64,000 nucleotides of DNA from Cristatella mucedo. Its lineage: Eukaryota > Bryozoa > Phylactolaemata > Cristatellidae. The position numbers were made by a program, and so were the translations under genes. Position 1 is the stretch's first letter. Every line of letters begins with the position of its first letter. Location of the stretch: assembly GCA_009760855.2 (NCBI GenBank), contig WPIO01000024.1, positions 5,431,001-5,495,000 on the forward strand. Direction: 5' to 3'. Shown in pieces: positions 43,848-54,960 of this stretch. The notes under the pieces were generated by a model. The model did not search any database, had not been told where the DNA came from, and saw only the letters and a list, made by a program, of their open reading frames with translations.

Positions 43848-43944
43848 GACGCAATGATAGACGCCATATTGTCTATCATAGCCCGACGCAATGATAGACG
43901 CCATATTGTCTATCATAGCCCGACGCTATGATAGACGCAACGCT
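43848..43944. repeat. 37-bp tandem repeat with hairpin units
   Basis: Two perfect 37-bp units (43848-43884, 43885-43921) and a partial third. Each unit contains ATGATAGAC and GTCTATCAT, a 9-bp perfect inverted repeat around GCCATATT. Confidence 0.95.
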
Positions 43945-44335
43945 GAAGCTGATTTCTTTCTTCTCTCTTTTTTTACACCATCAATCAAAACTGGAGATGA
44001 AGTCGCTGTTATCGCATGCTCGAACCTCGACTTCAAGCCGTTTGCAAAACCCTTAAAGCAGTCTTCCCTATCTAGTGTCTTGATTTCACCCAAAAAAAAA
44101 AGCTGCCGATGGTGGCAGTAGTCTGTCCCCACCAGGTACCAAATTCTTCATTACCTCAGATTTCTCTGATCTCATTTCGACTCTATGCACAAAAATTCAG
44201 TATGTCCTCGTTATGGAAGGCTTCAACATTCACTTTAATAGTTTATCTGACGCCGTCAGCACTAAATTTCATGCACTGACTAACTCATCATCTCTTGTAG
44301 CTCAGGTTCGAGGCCCTGCTCACACCAAAGAACGA

Positions 44336-44480
44336 GCTGGTTTGGTCCAGCGGTTAAGGTGCTCGCCTCGACCAAAGTCTGGCTGAGGTCGTAGGCTCGA
44401 GCCCCGAGGTATATGTGAAGCGCCTGAATAGAGATTAGGTTCTCTTGGGGCGTTGTACACATGAATTATATTTATATTGG
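44336..44480 (+). mobile_element. SINE2 inserted in LINE-A
   Basis: Box A-like ggtccagcggttaaggtgct, box B-like gtaggctcgagccccg, then gaagcgcctgaatagagatt and ggttctcttggggcgttgta. It splits the endonuclease frame between HTKE and GHTID. Confidence 0.85.
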
Positions 44481-45507
44481 TATATAGGGTCACACAATCG
44501 ACCAAATTTTCTCAAGCATTTGCACTTTCTCATCACCAATTACTAACTATTTCTGCTTATCTGACCACATTCTGATCTCATGCTGTCCACAATGTGTGCC
44601 CTCCTCCACCTCATCCAAAAATTACACGCGAATCGCGAAACCTAACGACCCTTGACATTCATGCTGCCCGTGTGGGAATATCTGCTTAACCTCTGCTGCT
44701 CCATCCACGTTTCGACCTGTCAGCATTGTTAGATTGCTGCAACACGACACTAGCTGACGTGCTCAGCGAGTTGGCACCTCTGACTAAGCTCACTGTGCGC
44801 CCTCGCCCAGTGACGGCCTATGGTTTACCATAGACATTAAACTAGCAAGGTGGACTAAGCTAAGCTTAAATACGCATTACAAAGATCAGGACTGACTGTC
44901 CATTTACAGGCATACGGGGACTCTTGAGATCTTACCAATCGATCCTAGCAAAAGCCAATTCCAGTTTTATAAAAACATTATTGAATCGCAGATGCACAAT
45001 AAAAAAAATGCTGATGTTGACGATCAACCATCTCCTTCACCGCTCCCTGATTAGGTCCTAATCAAGGGATCCCTGTGATGATCCTGCTGATGGCTTCACA
45101 AACGAGCTCCTTTGTAAACAAGCTCAGGGTGTCTACCGCTAAGATATCAGCATGACCGTGGAATCCTGTTGCTCAATTCCATGCAGCACCTCAATGTCTA
45201 CATTCAAAGAGGTCACTAGCAACTTTGTCCTGAAATTCATATCCCAATCAAAGAAGACAACTGTTCATATACATATCGAAGAAGACAACTAGTCCTCTGA
45301 ATACTATTTCCACTATCCTGCATCTATAATGCATAGATCTGATGCTGCCATGCATACCTAACATCGCCAACATGTCGTTACCCTCAGGTCATGTCCCAAA
45401 ACCTTTCCAAAAGGCTGTACTCAGGCCGCAGAAGAAAAGAAGCCGCTTAAGAAAGCAAAACTAGACCGAGAGACCAAGAGACACTTTCGCTCAGTATCCC
45501 TTTTACC

Positions 45508-46692
45508 ATGCCTTTCAAAGATGCTGGAACGAATCGTGGCAGACCACCTGAACTCGCATATTTGTCTGATCGTGTTCAATCCGTGTCGTGTGGGGATCAG
45601 GTCTCAGACATGAAAAGGGTCACCTGTGGAGTCCCTCAAGGGTCTGTACTCGGTCCCTTGCTGTTCTCCATTTATACACAACCTCTGGGAAAAGTGATTA
45701 AGGCCCATGGAATTGGATATCACTTCTATGCTGACGATACTCAGTTGTATTTGTCATTTAAACCGTCGGAATCTGCTGCAGCAACTGAGAAACTGAATGC
45801 TTGCCTTGCCGATATTCGATCCTGGATGTCGGAAAACTTCCTGAAATTAAATGACGATAAAACCGAACTGCTGTTCATAGGACACCCTAAGCGTGTGGCT
45901 GGATTAAAAGGCTTTGCTGTTCTAATAGGTGATGCTATTGTGCGACCTTCACCACGTGCTCGTAATCTAAGTGTCGTGTTCGACAGCTGCCTCAATTTCA
46001 AAAGCTTCATTCAGAGGAATGCCTCTACAGCTAGCCATCACATCCGATCCCTATCCAAGATTAGGAGCTGTCTCCCACAGTGGCTTGTAAAAAATTTAAC
46101 TAGCTTTTTAGTTCTGTCTCGGCTTGATTATTGTAATTCCCTTTTGGCTGGGCTGCCAAAGAAAGCTATTATGCCACTACAGCTGACTGAGAATATGGCT
46201 GCAAGGCTGGTCTTCAAGTCCCAGCGGTTTGAGCACGTGTCACCTCTGCTGAAAGAGTTAGGATGGTTGCCGGTTGAGCAAAGGATACAGAGCAAAGTTC
46301 TTATGCTGACCCACAAGGCCCGCCACGGCTTAGCTCCTTCGTACCTAGCTGAACTACTGCATCAGTTTCAGCGTGTTCGCGCCCTCAGGTCCTGTGTGGA
46401 CAATAAATTAGCTGTCCCATTCCTCCGCTTTAAGACAGTTGGCGACAGAAGCTTTAGCTCTGCAGGTCCTAGACTGTGGAACTTGCTTCCACAATTCTTG
46501 GGCAACGACAACTACTCTCCAACTGCCGACTATGGCACATCTTTTTCAGCGGTCCTGAGCTGCTTCTTCTATGCTACTCACTACCTCAACTGCTCTCCTG
46601 ACTCTGCTATGCTTTCCACTTTCTCTTTGTTGCGTGAGACGAAGTCTGTCGGCTACCGAATGCGTACCGAAAGCAGCTTAGGCTGTGAGTGA
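45508..46692 (+). pseudogene. LINE-A reverse transcriptase, internally deleted
   Basis: A 394-codon open frame with non-LTR RT motifs: [16 protein letters not shown], the catalytic [26 protein letters not shown], then the carboxyl region [31 protein letters not shown] and [13 protein letters not shown]. The sequence jumps from ADHLNSH (45540-45560, neighbouring frame) to LSDRVQSVS, so the segment carrying RT motif A (the AFDTIDH region) is missing and the enzyme cannot be active. The ATG at 45508 is just the first in the frame. Confidence 0.85.
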
Positions 46693-46888
46693 GCTATACA
46701 AAACTCTCCTGCGTAACACCCACATGGTCTTTATGACTTTGTGGAGTTACTGACGGAGATACATTACATATTGAAACTTAAAACCTTTCATGTAAGTTCA
46801 AGTCTGGTTTAAGTTATAATCACTCCACAGAGTTAGCATTTCTTCGGGTGTACGTCGACCTACTTAGGAATTCAGACTTTGGCGGATT

Positions 46889-47329
46889 ATTATAATAATC
46901 CCTGCTTGTTTATATTATAATTTGGCAGATTATGATTTGGCAGATTATAATTATAATATAATTTTATGTTGTAATTTGGCAGATTATTTGTATTACCTTT
47001 TGGCTGGGCTACCGAAAAAAGCCACTAAACCACTACCGCTGGCGATGAATGTGGCTGCAAGTCTAGTTAACAAATCCCAGAAGTCTGACCGTGCATCTTC
47101 TTTGCTGAAAGTACCGCGATGGCTTCCACTTGATCAACAAATATGGAGTAACGCTCTTACGCTGACCTGCAAGGCCCGCCATGGCTTGGCTCCTTCATAT
47201 CTTGCTGAACTGCTGCACCAGTTTAAGACTCCTTGCGCCCTCAGTTCCTCTATGGAAACCGATTACATTACAATTTGGCAAATTATAATATAAATTTATA
47301 TAATAAATTATAATAATCCCTGCTTGTTT
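46889..47329. repeat. 23-bp direct repeats flanking a nested insert
   Basis: The 23 bp at 46889-46911 recur exactly at 47307-47329 (core ataataatccctgcttgttt). Between them lie several TTTGGCAGATTAT-type motifs and a LINE-A fragment. Confidence 0.9.
46984..47255 (+). mobile_element. LINE-A RT fragment
   Basis: It contains [18 protein letters not shown] and [17 protein letters not shown], matching the LINE-A carboxyl region; bounded by AT-rich TTTGGCA(G/A)ATTAT motifs. Confidence 0.8.
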
Positions 47330-48700
47330 TGCTCGATCTTTCGGAGGCTTTCGATACTGTCGATCACCAAGTCCTTGTTGAACGCCTCTCATTTCACCTG
47401 GGCATCACTGGCGCTGCATTGCAGTGATTCAGATCCTATCTCAGAGGGAGACTCAGGAATATTGACGTGAATGGACAGAGATCATTCGAGGAACCTTTGA
47501 AATACGGGGTACCTCAGAGTGCTGTGCTTAGTCCAGTTCTTTTCACGATTTGTACTCTAGCCCTTGCCTGTGTGATTGCCATGCACAGACTAGGCTTTCA
47601 CTTCTATCCAGATGACACTCAGTTGCACCTATGCTTTGATCCATTCCAGCCCTCCAGCACGTCAAATTCTCTCAACTCCCTTGCTACATGTATTGATTAC
47701 GTCTGCACATGGATGGCTGCAAAGTTTTTGAAATACAATGATGACAAAACCAAATTAATTGTAATGGGAAAACCAAGTGTAATTCATAAATTAGAAAGGT
47801 TAATGCTAAAAAATTAGTTCTGGCAGCATATCTCCTGTTAGATCTACACGAAATCTCCCAGTGTTCTGTTCCAAAGCGACCTGTCTTTAGACTACCACAT
47901 CAGCTCCAAAATTAAGTTTGCCTACTTTCAGCTACATAAAATTGCTAAAGTTCGGGCTGGTTTAGACAAGAATACCACATCTAAGTTGGTCCATACATTG
48001 GTGACCGTCTCGACTTCTGTAATTCGGTGCTCTTTGGCCCACCGGACTGGGCAATCAGGCGCTTACAGCTATTGCAAAACTCAGCAGCTAGGTTTGTCCG
48101 TCATGAGCTTCGCTGCTACCACATCTCGCCACTTAATGCCGACCTGCACTGGCTTCCATTCAAGCAACATAACGACTTCAACGTTTTGTCACTCACTTTT
48201 TGGTTCCGTTATTCTTTGGCTCCAGCCTACCCATCAGATCAACTCCCTCACTAGGCTAAGCATCCTACCACTTGCTTTTCGGGATTGAATCTTTTACCAA
48301 TTCCTCGTACACAGCTCGAATCCTTTGGAGACCGTGCCTTTAGTTTGGACTCTCCCAGAGCCTAGTTCTCTGTCCCGACTTGCGTCACAACATCTCCTTA
48401 CTTGACCACATTAATAAGAAACTAAAAACGCACCTATTTATCGTAGCATTTACTAGTTCACCATGATTCGTCTTCTATGTGGTTATGAGTGCTGACACTG
48501 TGAATGGTGCCAAAAACCGCATTTGCATGCTGACTCTGTGCATGTCACCCCTAAGCACGTTATACTTATTGCTTATTGAGCATGCTAGCACTAACCACTC
48601 GATCGTCCTTCTTTCGCAGCTAATTTAATGCACCTAGAAAGAGATTGAGTTCTCTGAGGCGCTATATCAAATGTAAGAATTTTATTATTATTATTACAAA
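47330..48700 (+). mobile_element. LINE-B, RT domain to 3' end
   Basis: LLDLSEAFDTVDHQVLVERL (motif A, about 47330), YGVPQSAVLSPVLFTI, FYPDDTQLHLCF (motif C reads YPDD), LKYNDDKTKLIVMGKP, the carboxyl region in shifted frames, then the 3' UTR and the tail ending at about 48700 in (ATT)n. Stops interrupt all frames. Confidence 0.85.
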
Positions 48701-49499
48701 AGGTTCGACTTGGTTTGGGAGACCTCTCTGATCTGGTTAGCTCTATTTCGGGCGCTATCGTTTGAATTCCACAGCTACTCTTCACGGAGATGGATTACAT
48801 TCACTGCGACGATATCATTGACGCAGGTCTAGCCTTCAACAAGATTTCACACAAGCATAAGCAGCATCGACTGCCTACATTTTCTGACATAACAAAGCTG
48901 GCCAACATTGCTCTGAAATTGCGCCAGCCTTCTCCAAAATTAATCGCAGCTGAACGCTGTTTGATTACTGAAACACGGTAGAAATTAACAGTAATAATAA
49001 TAATGATGACAATAATATGTCGCTTGTTAGCTTCCCAAGTGAATTCAAAGTCTATCCGGGCACTTTATCGCTGCCTAGAAGAAAATCTATACGGAGGGGG
49101 GTGTGTTATGCACAGTTTAATTCACGCAAAAGCAAAGCAAGTATCATGCTGTGGGAAGCTTGCTAAGGCCAACGCAGCGACACTTTTAGCCAAAGTTCAG
49201 TAATACCTCTTTGTAAAAATATTCGCTGTATCATGCGCATGAGAAGCACACAGAACGGGAAGAAACATCGTCTGTGATCACAGGGAAAGCAGTGCAGGAC
49301 GCTGCAACGTCTTTAGCTGAGATAGACTTAAAAGAGGGCAGCTCGCCGCAAATAATGACCGAACCTTGTGCGAGTCCCAGACTTTAGGTTCATACGAGCT
49401 GACTGCCAGATCACTGAATGCTTTAAATAGTGCGAGTGAAGACGAGATGAATACATGTTATATTTACATTTTGGTCTACATACAGATGCTGCAGGCAAA
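48701..49499. other. Unassigned unique DNA
   Basis: Nothing recognised. Confidence 0.4.
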
Positions 49500-49620
49500 T
49501 TTGGTCATGCTTTCTGTGCAGCATCTGTCAAATGGCCTAGAAAGAGATTCAGCTCTCTGAGAGCACTATTCAAATATATCAAATATCAAATATATTCATG
49601 TATTATTATTATTATAATTA
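49500..49620 (+). mobile_element. LINE-B tail-only copy
   Basis: atggcctagaaagagattca, gctctctgagagcac and AT/ATT repeats. Confidence 0.65.
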
Positions 49621-50854
49621 TCTTGTAGAAGAACATTTTGGGGTGCAAGAGTCCACTAGAGGAGCTACGAGGTCGGATATACAGCAGTAGCTCAAGATAG
49701 AAGTATACCCTAACTTAACTGGCCGCGAGTGTATATGCTGCAGAAGTCAATCTTCACGAAACAATCATCAAAACGTTTCGCTATATTAGCTCTGCAGGTA
49801 TATGAAAAGATCATATTAGTGCCTAACTTATGAATTAACAAGTCACTCTTTATGTACCAGATTTACAACCTTCACTTGTTAATTAGCTGAGTGGTAATGG
49901 CAAACTTCTTCATATGACTTACGTATATCACTGTCCCATGATAAAGGCGCTGTCGTTGATTGTGTTTCCACAATGCTCTCGACTCTAGAGCGTTTCTCGA
50001 GATAACCCGTTTCAAAACTTTATTTTCCTGCATGGCTTTTACTGCAGTTCTTGTAAACCTCGCTTCTCAGTAACCTCTCTGGATGTCTGAAATATTCTGA
50101 GGCTTAGAAAAATTAATGAAAATATAAACTTAGTCTCAGGGCCACAAACAAGTGCAGGTCGTCCTTTAAGTTGCGTCTTGACTGCCATTTGGGTCACAAC
50201 ATTAAAGCTATCGCTATTGTGTAGCTTAACTGCTAATAACCCACTGTTAACGTGCGGTAAACTCGTAAGAGACTGCATTATCAGCTCAAAGAAGAAAAGT
50301 CAAGAGAAGTGCCTACTCGTCCCATCGCTGAAATGATCTGTTGTCAATTCAAAAGGCGGCAGAGATAAAAAGCTTTGGTAACGAAATAAGTTAACTTCGC
50401 GTTAAAGTCAGTATCGGCCGTGTAATAATATGCAACGAGCTTTGCACGTTTCCAATGGAGCGACACAAGATCTAAAGCTTTAGATCTGAAACATTTAGGA
50501 AACCACAATGAGTGCAGGCTAATTAGTAATGCTGGGACAGACGCGTGCTGATAATACAGGTGACACATGATGAACGCAGAGAACCTTTCAGATGCTTATG
50601 GCAAGAAACGTGCAAATATCCACCACTCAAACTAAGTATCAGCGTACTTTAGAACGATGGTAGTACTAGTGCCCAATCCGAGGAGACGCCGACGACACAT
50701 GACTAGTTGGCGAGGAAGCAGCATGCTGCATTAAAAGCCAGTTAAATCTCGAAGATTTAGGAAACCGTACGAAAAACCGGAATTCAGTATCTTAAGAGAC
50801 TTACCATCCGTTGAAAAGAGAATATTTAGCGAGCTTATACAGCCACTTCGTTAC
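49621..50854. other. Unassigned AT-rich DNA
   Basis: Nothing recognised on either strand. Confidence 0.4.
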
Positions 50855-50930
50855 TCTGTAAATGTAAAGTGCTTAGGTTAAACGATTTAGTTCTTTAAGG
50901 GTGCTATCCCTATACATAGTTACTGCTATA
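50855..50930 (+). mobile_element. Degenerate LINE-B tail
   Basis: ctgtaaatgtaaagtgctta and tagttctttaagggtgctat fit the tail in order. Confidence 0.45.
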
Positions 50931-51294
50931 TGCAATCTTTTCGTTGCAATGCTTATGCAGTCTTTTGATCGCAATAGCTTAGTTTCGAATGTGAAATGTC
51001 ACCCAATCTTGGACTTTGCTGGTTGCTGCAGTTTGGTGCGTATGTGAAATATGATCAAATTAATAACATGATTGGTCGCAGTAGCTTGGTTGGATATCCA
51101 AGATCACTAATTAACGACTCTATAATAATGCACTTGATAATGCACTTGGTTTACGGGGCTGGGTGTTCAGATTGCCGGTATTCAATTTTCAGGTTCTAAA
51201 AGAGTCGAGGATTCACCTACCCAGTCCTCGCTGAGAACTAGCTCAAACTGTGAGCTGCAGGAAAAACTGTAGGTGCGCCTTCGCAAGCTTAAAA

Positions 51295-51435
51295 TCAAAG
51301 GTTAGCTGATTCAACAGCCTCATTTATAAAGTTGCAGAGGAGCCTTAAAGACTGTTGGCACCGCTTGCAGTGGACGATAAAGGATCGCTCACTGCAGGAC
51401 TTTAACCCACGACCTGAGTCATCAAGCAGTATCGC
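51295..51435 (-). mobile_element. SINE1 copy
   Basis: Minus orientation: ttagctgattcaacagcctc, ccgcttgcagtgg, ataaaggatcgctcactgca, then a truncated head. Confidence 0.7.
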
Positions 51436-51801
51436 ACGATGTACTGTCGTGATATTATGATGCTAGCACCTAACGGCTCCTATGTGATTTCCAGTTTGCT
51501 ACTGTTATGACTTGAGCCCATTAAGTTATCGAAATCTTCGCGGCATTCAGACACTTTCTGCATCTTAATCCACTTCATATCAAAGTAAGGCTAAAAAACC
51601 GACCAGGTATATTCAACCATCTGCGCTTCACGTTTTGAAAGTTTGTAAGCAACTCAGCAAGACAGAAGCAGCAATCATTGTCCATCATTGAGCGTTTCGT
51701 GGCTGCACACGTAAAAGCAAGCACTAGCTCCACTCATTTCTGAGTTAACGCCTACAGCGAGCAGTCAAAGATGCAGCTTGAGCAGTTAGTGCTTACATAA
51801 T

Positions 51802-51850
51802 TATATACATATATATGCATGCATATATATGTATATATATATATATAGAC
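51802..51850. repeat. 36-bp perfect palindrome plus (TA)n
   Basis: 51802-51837 equals its own reverse complement, centred on ATGCATGCAT, and runs into a short TA repeat. Confidence 0.9.
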
Positions 51851-51954
51851 ACATAGTCGTAATACAATAATACTGCAACATTCTCTTGATAGAGGATTTG
51901 CAGTGGGTAGTGGAGTTGTCAGGAACTAATGAGAAATATCGGCATACATTCTTA

Positions 51955-52215
51955 TAATAATGATAATAATAATAATGCATTTGATTTAGCGCCGTCAGAG
52001 AACTCCATCTCTGTCGAGGAACTTTCCATTTGCTGCAAAGGAAGCACAATCGAATGGTCATTGGTAGCATGCTCATTAAACAGCAAGAATGAATAGGTTA
52101 GGGATGACGTCACAGGGTCAGCATGAAGAGTGGCAGCACGCTTAAGCACATGAAAGACAAATCGCAGTTACCCACTAAATGCTGTGAGAAATAGATGCGT
52201 TGTTAGTTTGTTTTT
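51955..52215 (-). mobile_element. LINE-B 3' end
   Basis: (TAA)n, gcatttgatttagcgccgtc, then 3' UTR blocks (ggttagggatgacg, cagggtcagcatg, cccactaaatgctg). Confidence 0.75.
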
Positions 52216-52929
52216 AAATGTGGACAAGTCAGGAGATGTCGTGACGTATGTCGGTAGCGAGTTCTTATACCGGATGAAGGCGGCGAGCATTTACCAGCGT
52301 ACGGTTATCTCCCGCGAGACGCTTGTGGCCTTCAGCAGTGGTTCATCAAAGAGGACTGTAATGACGTTAACTAGGTGGACAGAATAGACGAGTCCGCGGG
52401 TATATCATTGATTTTCCGACGCATGCTTTTGCCGACACTTGCAACTCGATTTCCGCTCTGCTTCTCCGCAGCAGCATTTTCCACGTCTGACAAGCGGGCT
52501 CGTAGCTCAGGCTTGAGCCATTTTGGTCGCACTGCTGGTCGGCTGAGGTGAGAAGCACTGCTGCTAACTGTTCCAAAACTCTGCTGCTGGTGGCTTTGTT
52601 CTAGCGCCAACATCTGGACGATCAGCAGCAGTATCCGCTTTCTTCAGGCTGGAGGTTTTCCGAGGTTTTCCTCCACACTTTTATTCTCATTGCTTAAATG
52701 CGCCAGAACGAACAAGCGCAGAGCAATGAAGGCAACCGTGAAAGCACCTTAGAAGTGGGGTTTCTGAAAAACAGAAACTTTGCTTTTAAAACTGCTGTTT
52801 ATTGTGGTCAATTTTCTTAAAACATCTTTCTGAAGTTTTTTTTACTGTTTTTATAGATTTTACTAATTTTACACTCAAAAGCTAATTTTTGTGATGAGCT
52901 GCGTTTTATCTTATTTCTTTCGTGGTAAG
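52216..52929. other. Unassigned DNA next to the hAT relic
   Basis: Traces of LINE-B may continue to about 52290 (minus). The AT-rich part after about 52750 may belong to the hAT element's 3' flank. No gene recognised. Confidence 0.35.
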
Positions 52930-53301
52930 TTCTAAATCAGTACGTTTTAACTTCTTAAATAATATTCCAAGAATACAATTGCATTAAGTGACTTTTCAGA
53001 GAGAAGTAATCTCAATTTTGAAAGAAGACGTTCGCACAGAACGAAAATACTCTTTCAACATCCACTGATGTTGGTTTAATGGATAGAATTTTTTCATGCA
53101 TTTCTGGAGATTTTCAGTGCACTGGTCTGAGTCCCTGAAGAGCGTGGATTCGGACTTTTGAACCATTCGAAGCTATCTAGTCCTTCGACTGCAGTTGACA
53201 ATCCATACGTTTGACGCAACAAATTCACCTCACCTTAGAAAGACAAGTTCACACTTTTATCATCATTTAACGACTGTTCGACGAAAAGTTCTACATTGGT
53301 A

Positions 53302-53414
53302 CCGAAAGCCGCTAAGGCTGTGAGTGCGCTATACAAAATTCTCCTGCGTAACACCCACGTGGTCTTTATGAATTTGTGGAGTTACTGACGGAGATACATT
53401 ACATTACATTGGTA
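53302..53414 (+). mobile_element. LINE-A 3' end inserted in the hAT relic
   Basis: About 105 bp of the LINE-A 3' end (ccgaaagccgctaaggctg, cctgcgtaacacccacgtgg, cattacatt terminus). The target duplication TACATTGGTA flanks it at 53292-53301 and 53405-53414. Confidence 0.85.
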
Positions 53415-53727
53415 ACTCACAATAGACGATGCTTAGATGAGATGCTAGATTTGCTGCGAAATGTATTGTAGCTTCTGACGGAGTGGCACAGAGATCTTTG
53501 AGACTGCGAAAGAGGTACATGAAATTTTTCTAGTTTTTTTCTTCAACGTGGCCCTTCAAACTTTGCATTAGCTTGGTACTCATATAGTTCTTTGATTTAG
53601 AGAGCTTGCTGAATATGAATTCAAAAATTTTGTCAGCACAAACGTCGCATTTTCTCGACTTAGATTCTCAACCGCAAGTCTCACATGTTCCATTGCCTTC
53701 AGAAGAGTTTTGAGAGCGTCAAAATTC

Positions 53728-53775
53728 TCGGAGGATGCTTTATCAAGGGAATTATTATTATTATTATTATTAAAA
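53728..53775 (+). mobile_element. Very short LINE-B tail in the hAT relic
   Basis: tctcggaggatgctttatca, agggaattatt and (ATT)n: about 35 bp of LINE-B terminus. Confidence 0.6.
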
Positions 53776-54453
53776 TCCAAGTTCTCATTAATGTATAGCT
53801 TCTTGAAATCAGTTGGTGTCTCGTGAAGGGTGACTTATGTCTTTATTATGGCTCTAGCTTTGTTGGGATGGAGTTCCAATGCCTCTTTCCGCTAAGATGC
53901 AGTTCAATCTCGTGTCCAAACTCAGCTTTTACTTTGGACTGAATGGCAATATTTCGAAGGGATGATTTTTTGGTGAATTTGCAAAGCTTGCTTGATTTCT
54001 TGAGCAGATCATGGTAATCGACGTCTCTTCTAATGTATCATTGTTGATAACTTCAAATTTCGCGCCTGCATCAAAATTGTCCATTTCATCTATATCGTCA
54101 CTGTCTAGGTTTAAGTCGTCCACCGAAGTACTCTGCTTGCGCAGAGTGTCACTCACTTCAAGGTGCAGACTGGTTTAAGCAGAACTGTCTGATGACACCG
54201 ATTTGGCTAATGCATTTCTTATTTACCACAGCACCATCCTGAGGAAACCCCACCAAATTCCTCTCCGTTGTTATTTAACAAACGCTCAAATGTTGTTTCA
54301 TTGACTTGACCATAGTGAGAGCAGTGCTCGAACCAAATATGGGAACAAGAACCTTCTTGAATGTTGCTTTATCGCCGCTATCATGAATGATAACTTTGAA
54401 GAATCGACGTCGTGTCACGGTTTTATATTCATCCACAGTTTTTCCAAACTTTA

Positions 54454-54455
<2 letters not shown>

Positions 54456-54523
<68 letters not shown>
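54456..54523. repeat. (CT)n microsatellite
   Basis: 68 bp of CT inside the hAT relic. Confidence 0.95.
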
Positions 54524-54528
<5 letters not shown>

Positions 54529-54960
54529 GTACCATGATGTTGGCAATCATTTTGTTCCTCTTTTCACCGTAATTGTCATTCACCAGTTCCATCACATTGT
54601 TTTCATTCTCTGGAAGTTTAATTCCGTCCCTTGAGATTGATTGCCGTATATACTTGCTTCTGCTGATAGCTCTAATCGATATTCTATCAGTAGCCAGAAC
54701 CGTAACAGTTTTCTTCAGACCTTTTCACCCCAGGAAACTGGCAATAGTTTTTGTCCACTTATTTTTCACGGGCTCTTCCTTGGATGTACACTCTCCAGCA
54801 GATTTATCAAAATCCATTCCATGTATATTCAAATGATTCTCCAGCGTTGTCGCTTAGCTTCCAGAACATTCGACGACTTTTTGAATTGTGCACATTGACC
54901 TTCCAGCTCTTTTATAAATTGATTTTTTCGTTTTGTGGTGTATTCCCAAACTGAAGACAT

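Larger units (their letters stand above)
43650..46790 (+). mobile_element. LINE-A, long degenerate copy (CR1/L2-like)
   Basis: Endonuclease block: LDLLALSETWLES at about 43797-43836, then EGFNIHFNSLSDAV at about 44215-44262, and GHTIDQIF with CLSDHILISC after a SINE2 insertion. A connecting region with stops follows, then reverse transcriptase from about 45480 and a 3' UTR ending in a gagatacattacat-type terminus. It is dead: several frameshifts, stops and an internal RT deletion. Confidence 0.85.
52930..54960 (-). pseudogene. hAT-superfamily transposase relic
   Basis: Read on the minus strand from an ATG at 54960. An amino block SVWEYTTKRKNQF resembles a BED-finger region. An acidic stretch follows (SVDDLNLDSDDIDEMDNFD, about 54130), then HLSGKRHWNSI (about 53870), matching the hAT 'TRWNS' block; LLKAMEHVRLAVENLSREN (about 53690), matching the region before the C-terminal domain; and KPTSVDVERVFSFCANVF (about 53075), the hATC dimerisation motif 'PTSxxxERxFS'. 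Frameshifts, stops, two LINE ends and a CT array interrupt it. I found no convincing terminal inverted repeats. Assigned from motif order only. Confidence 0.7.

Noticed and set aside
43848-43944. CRISPR-like array
   Set aside because: Just 2.5 identical contiguous units with no unique spacers, in an animal genome inside a LINE.
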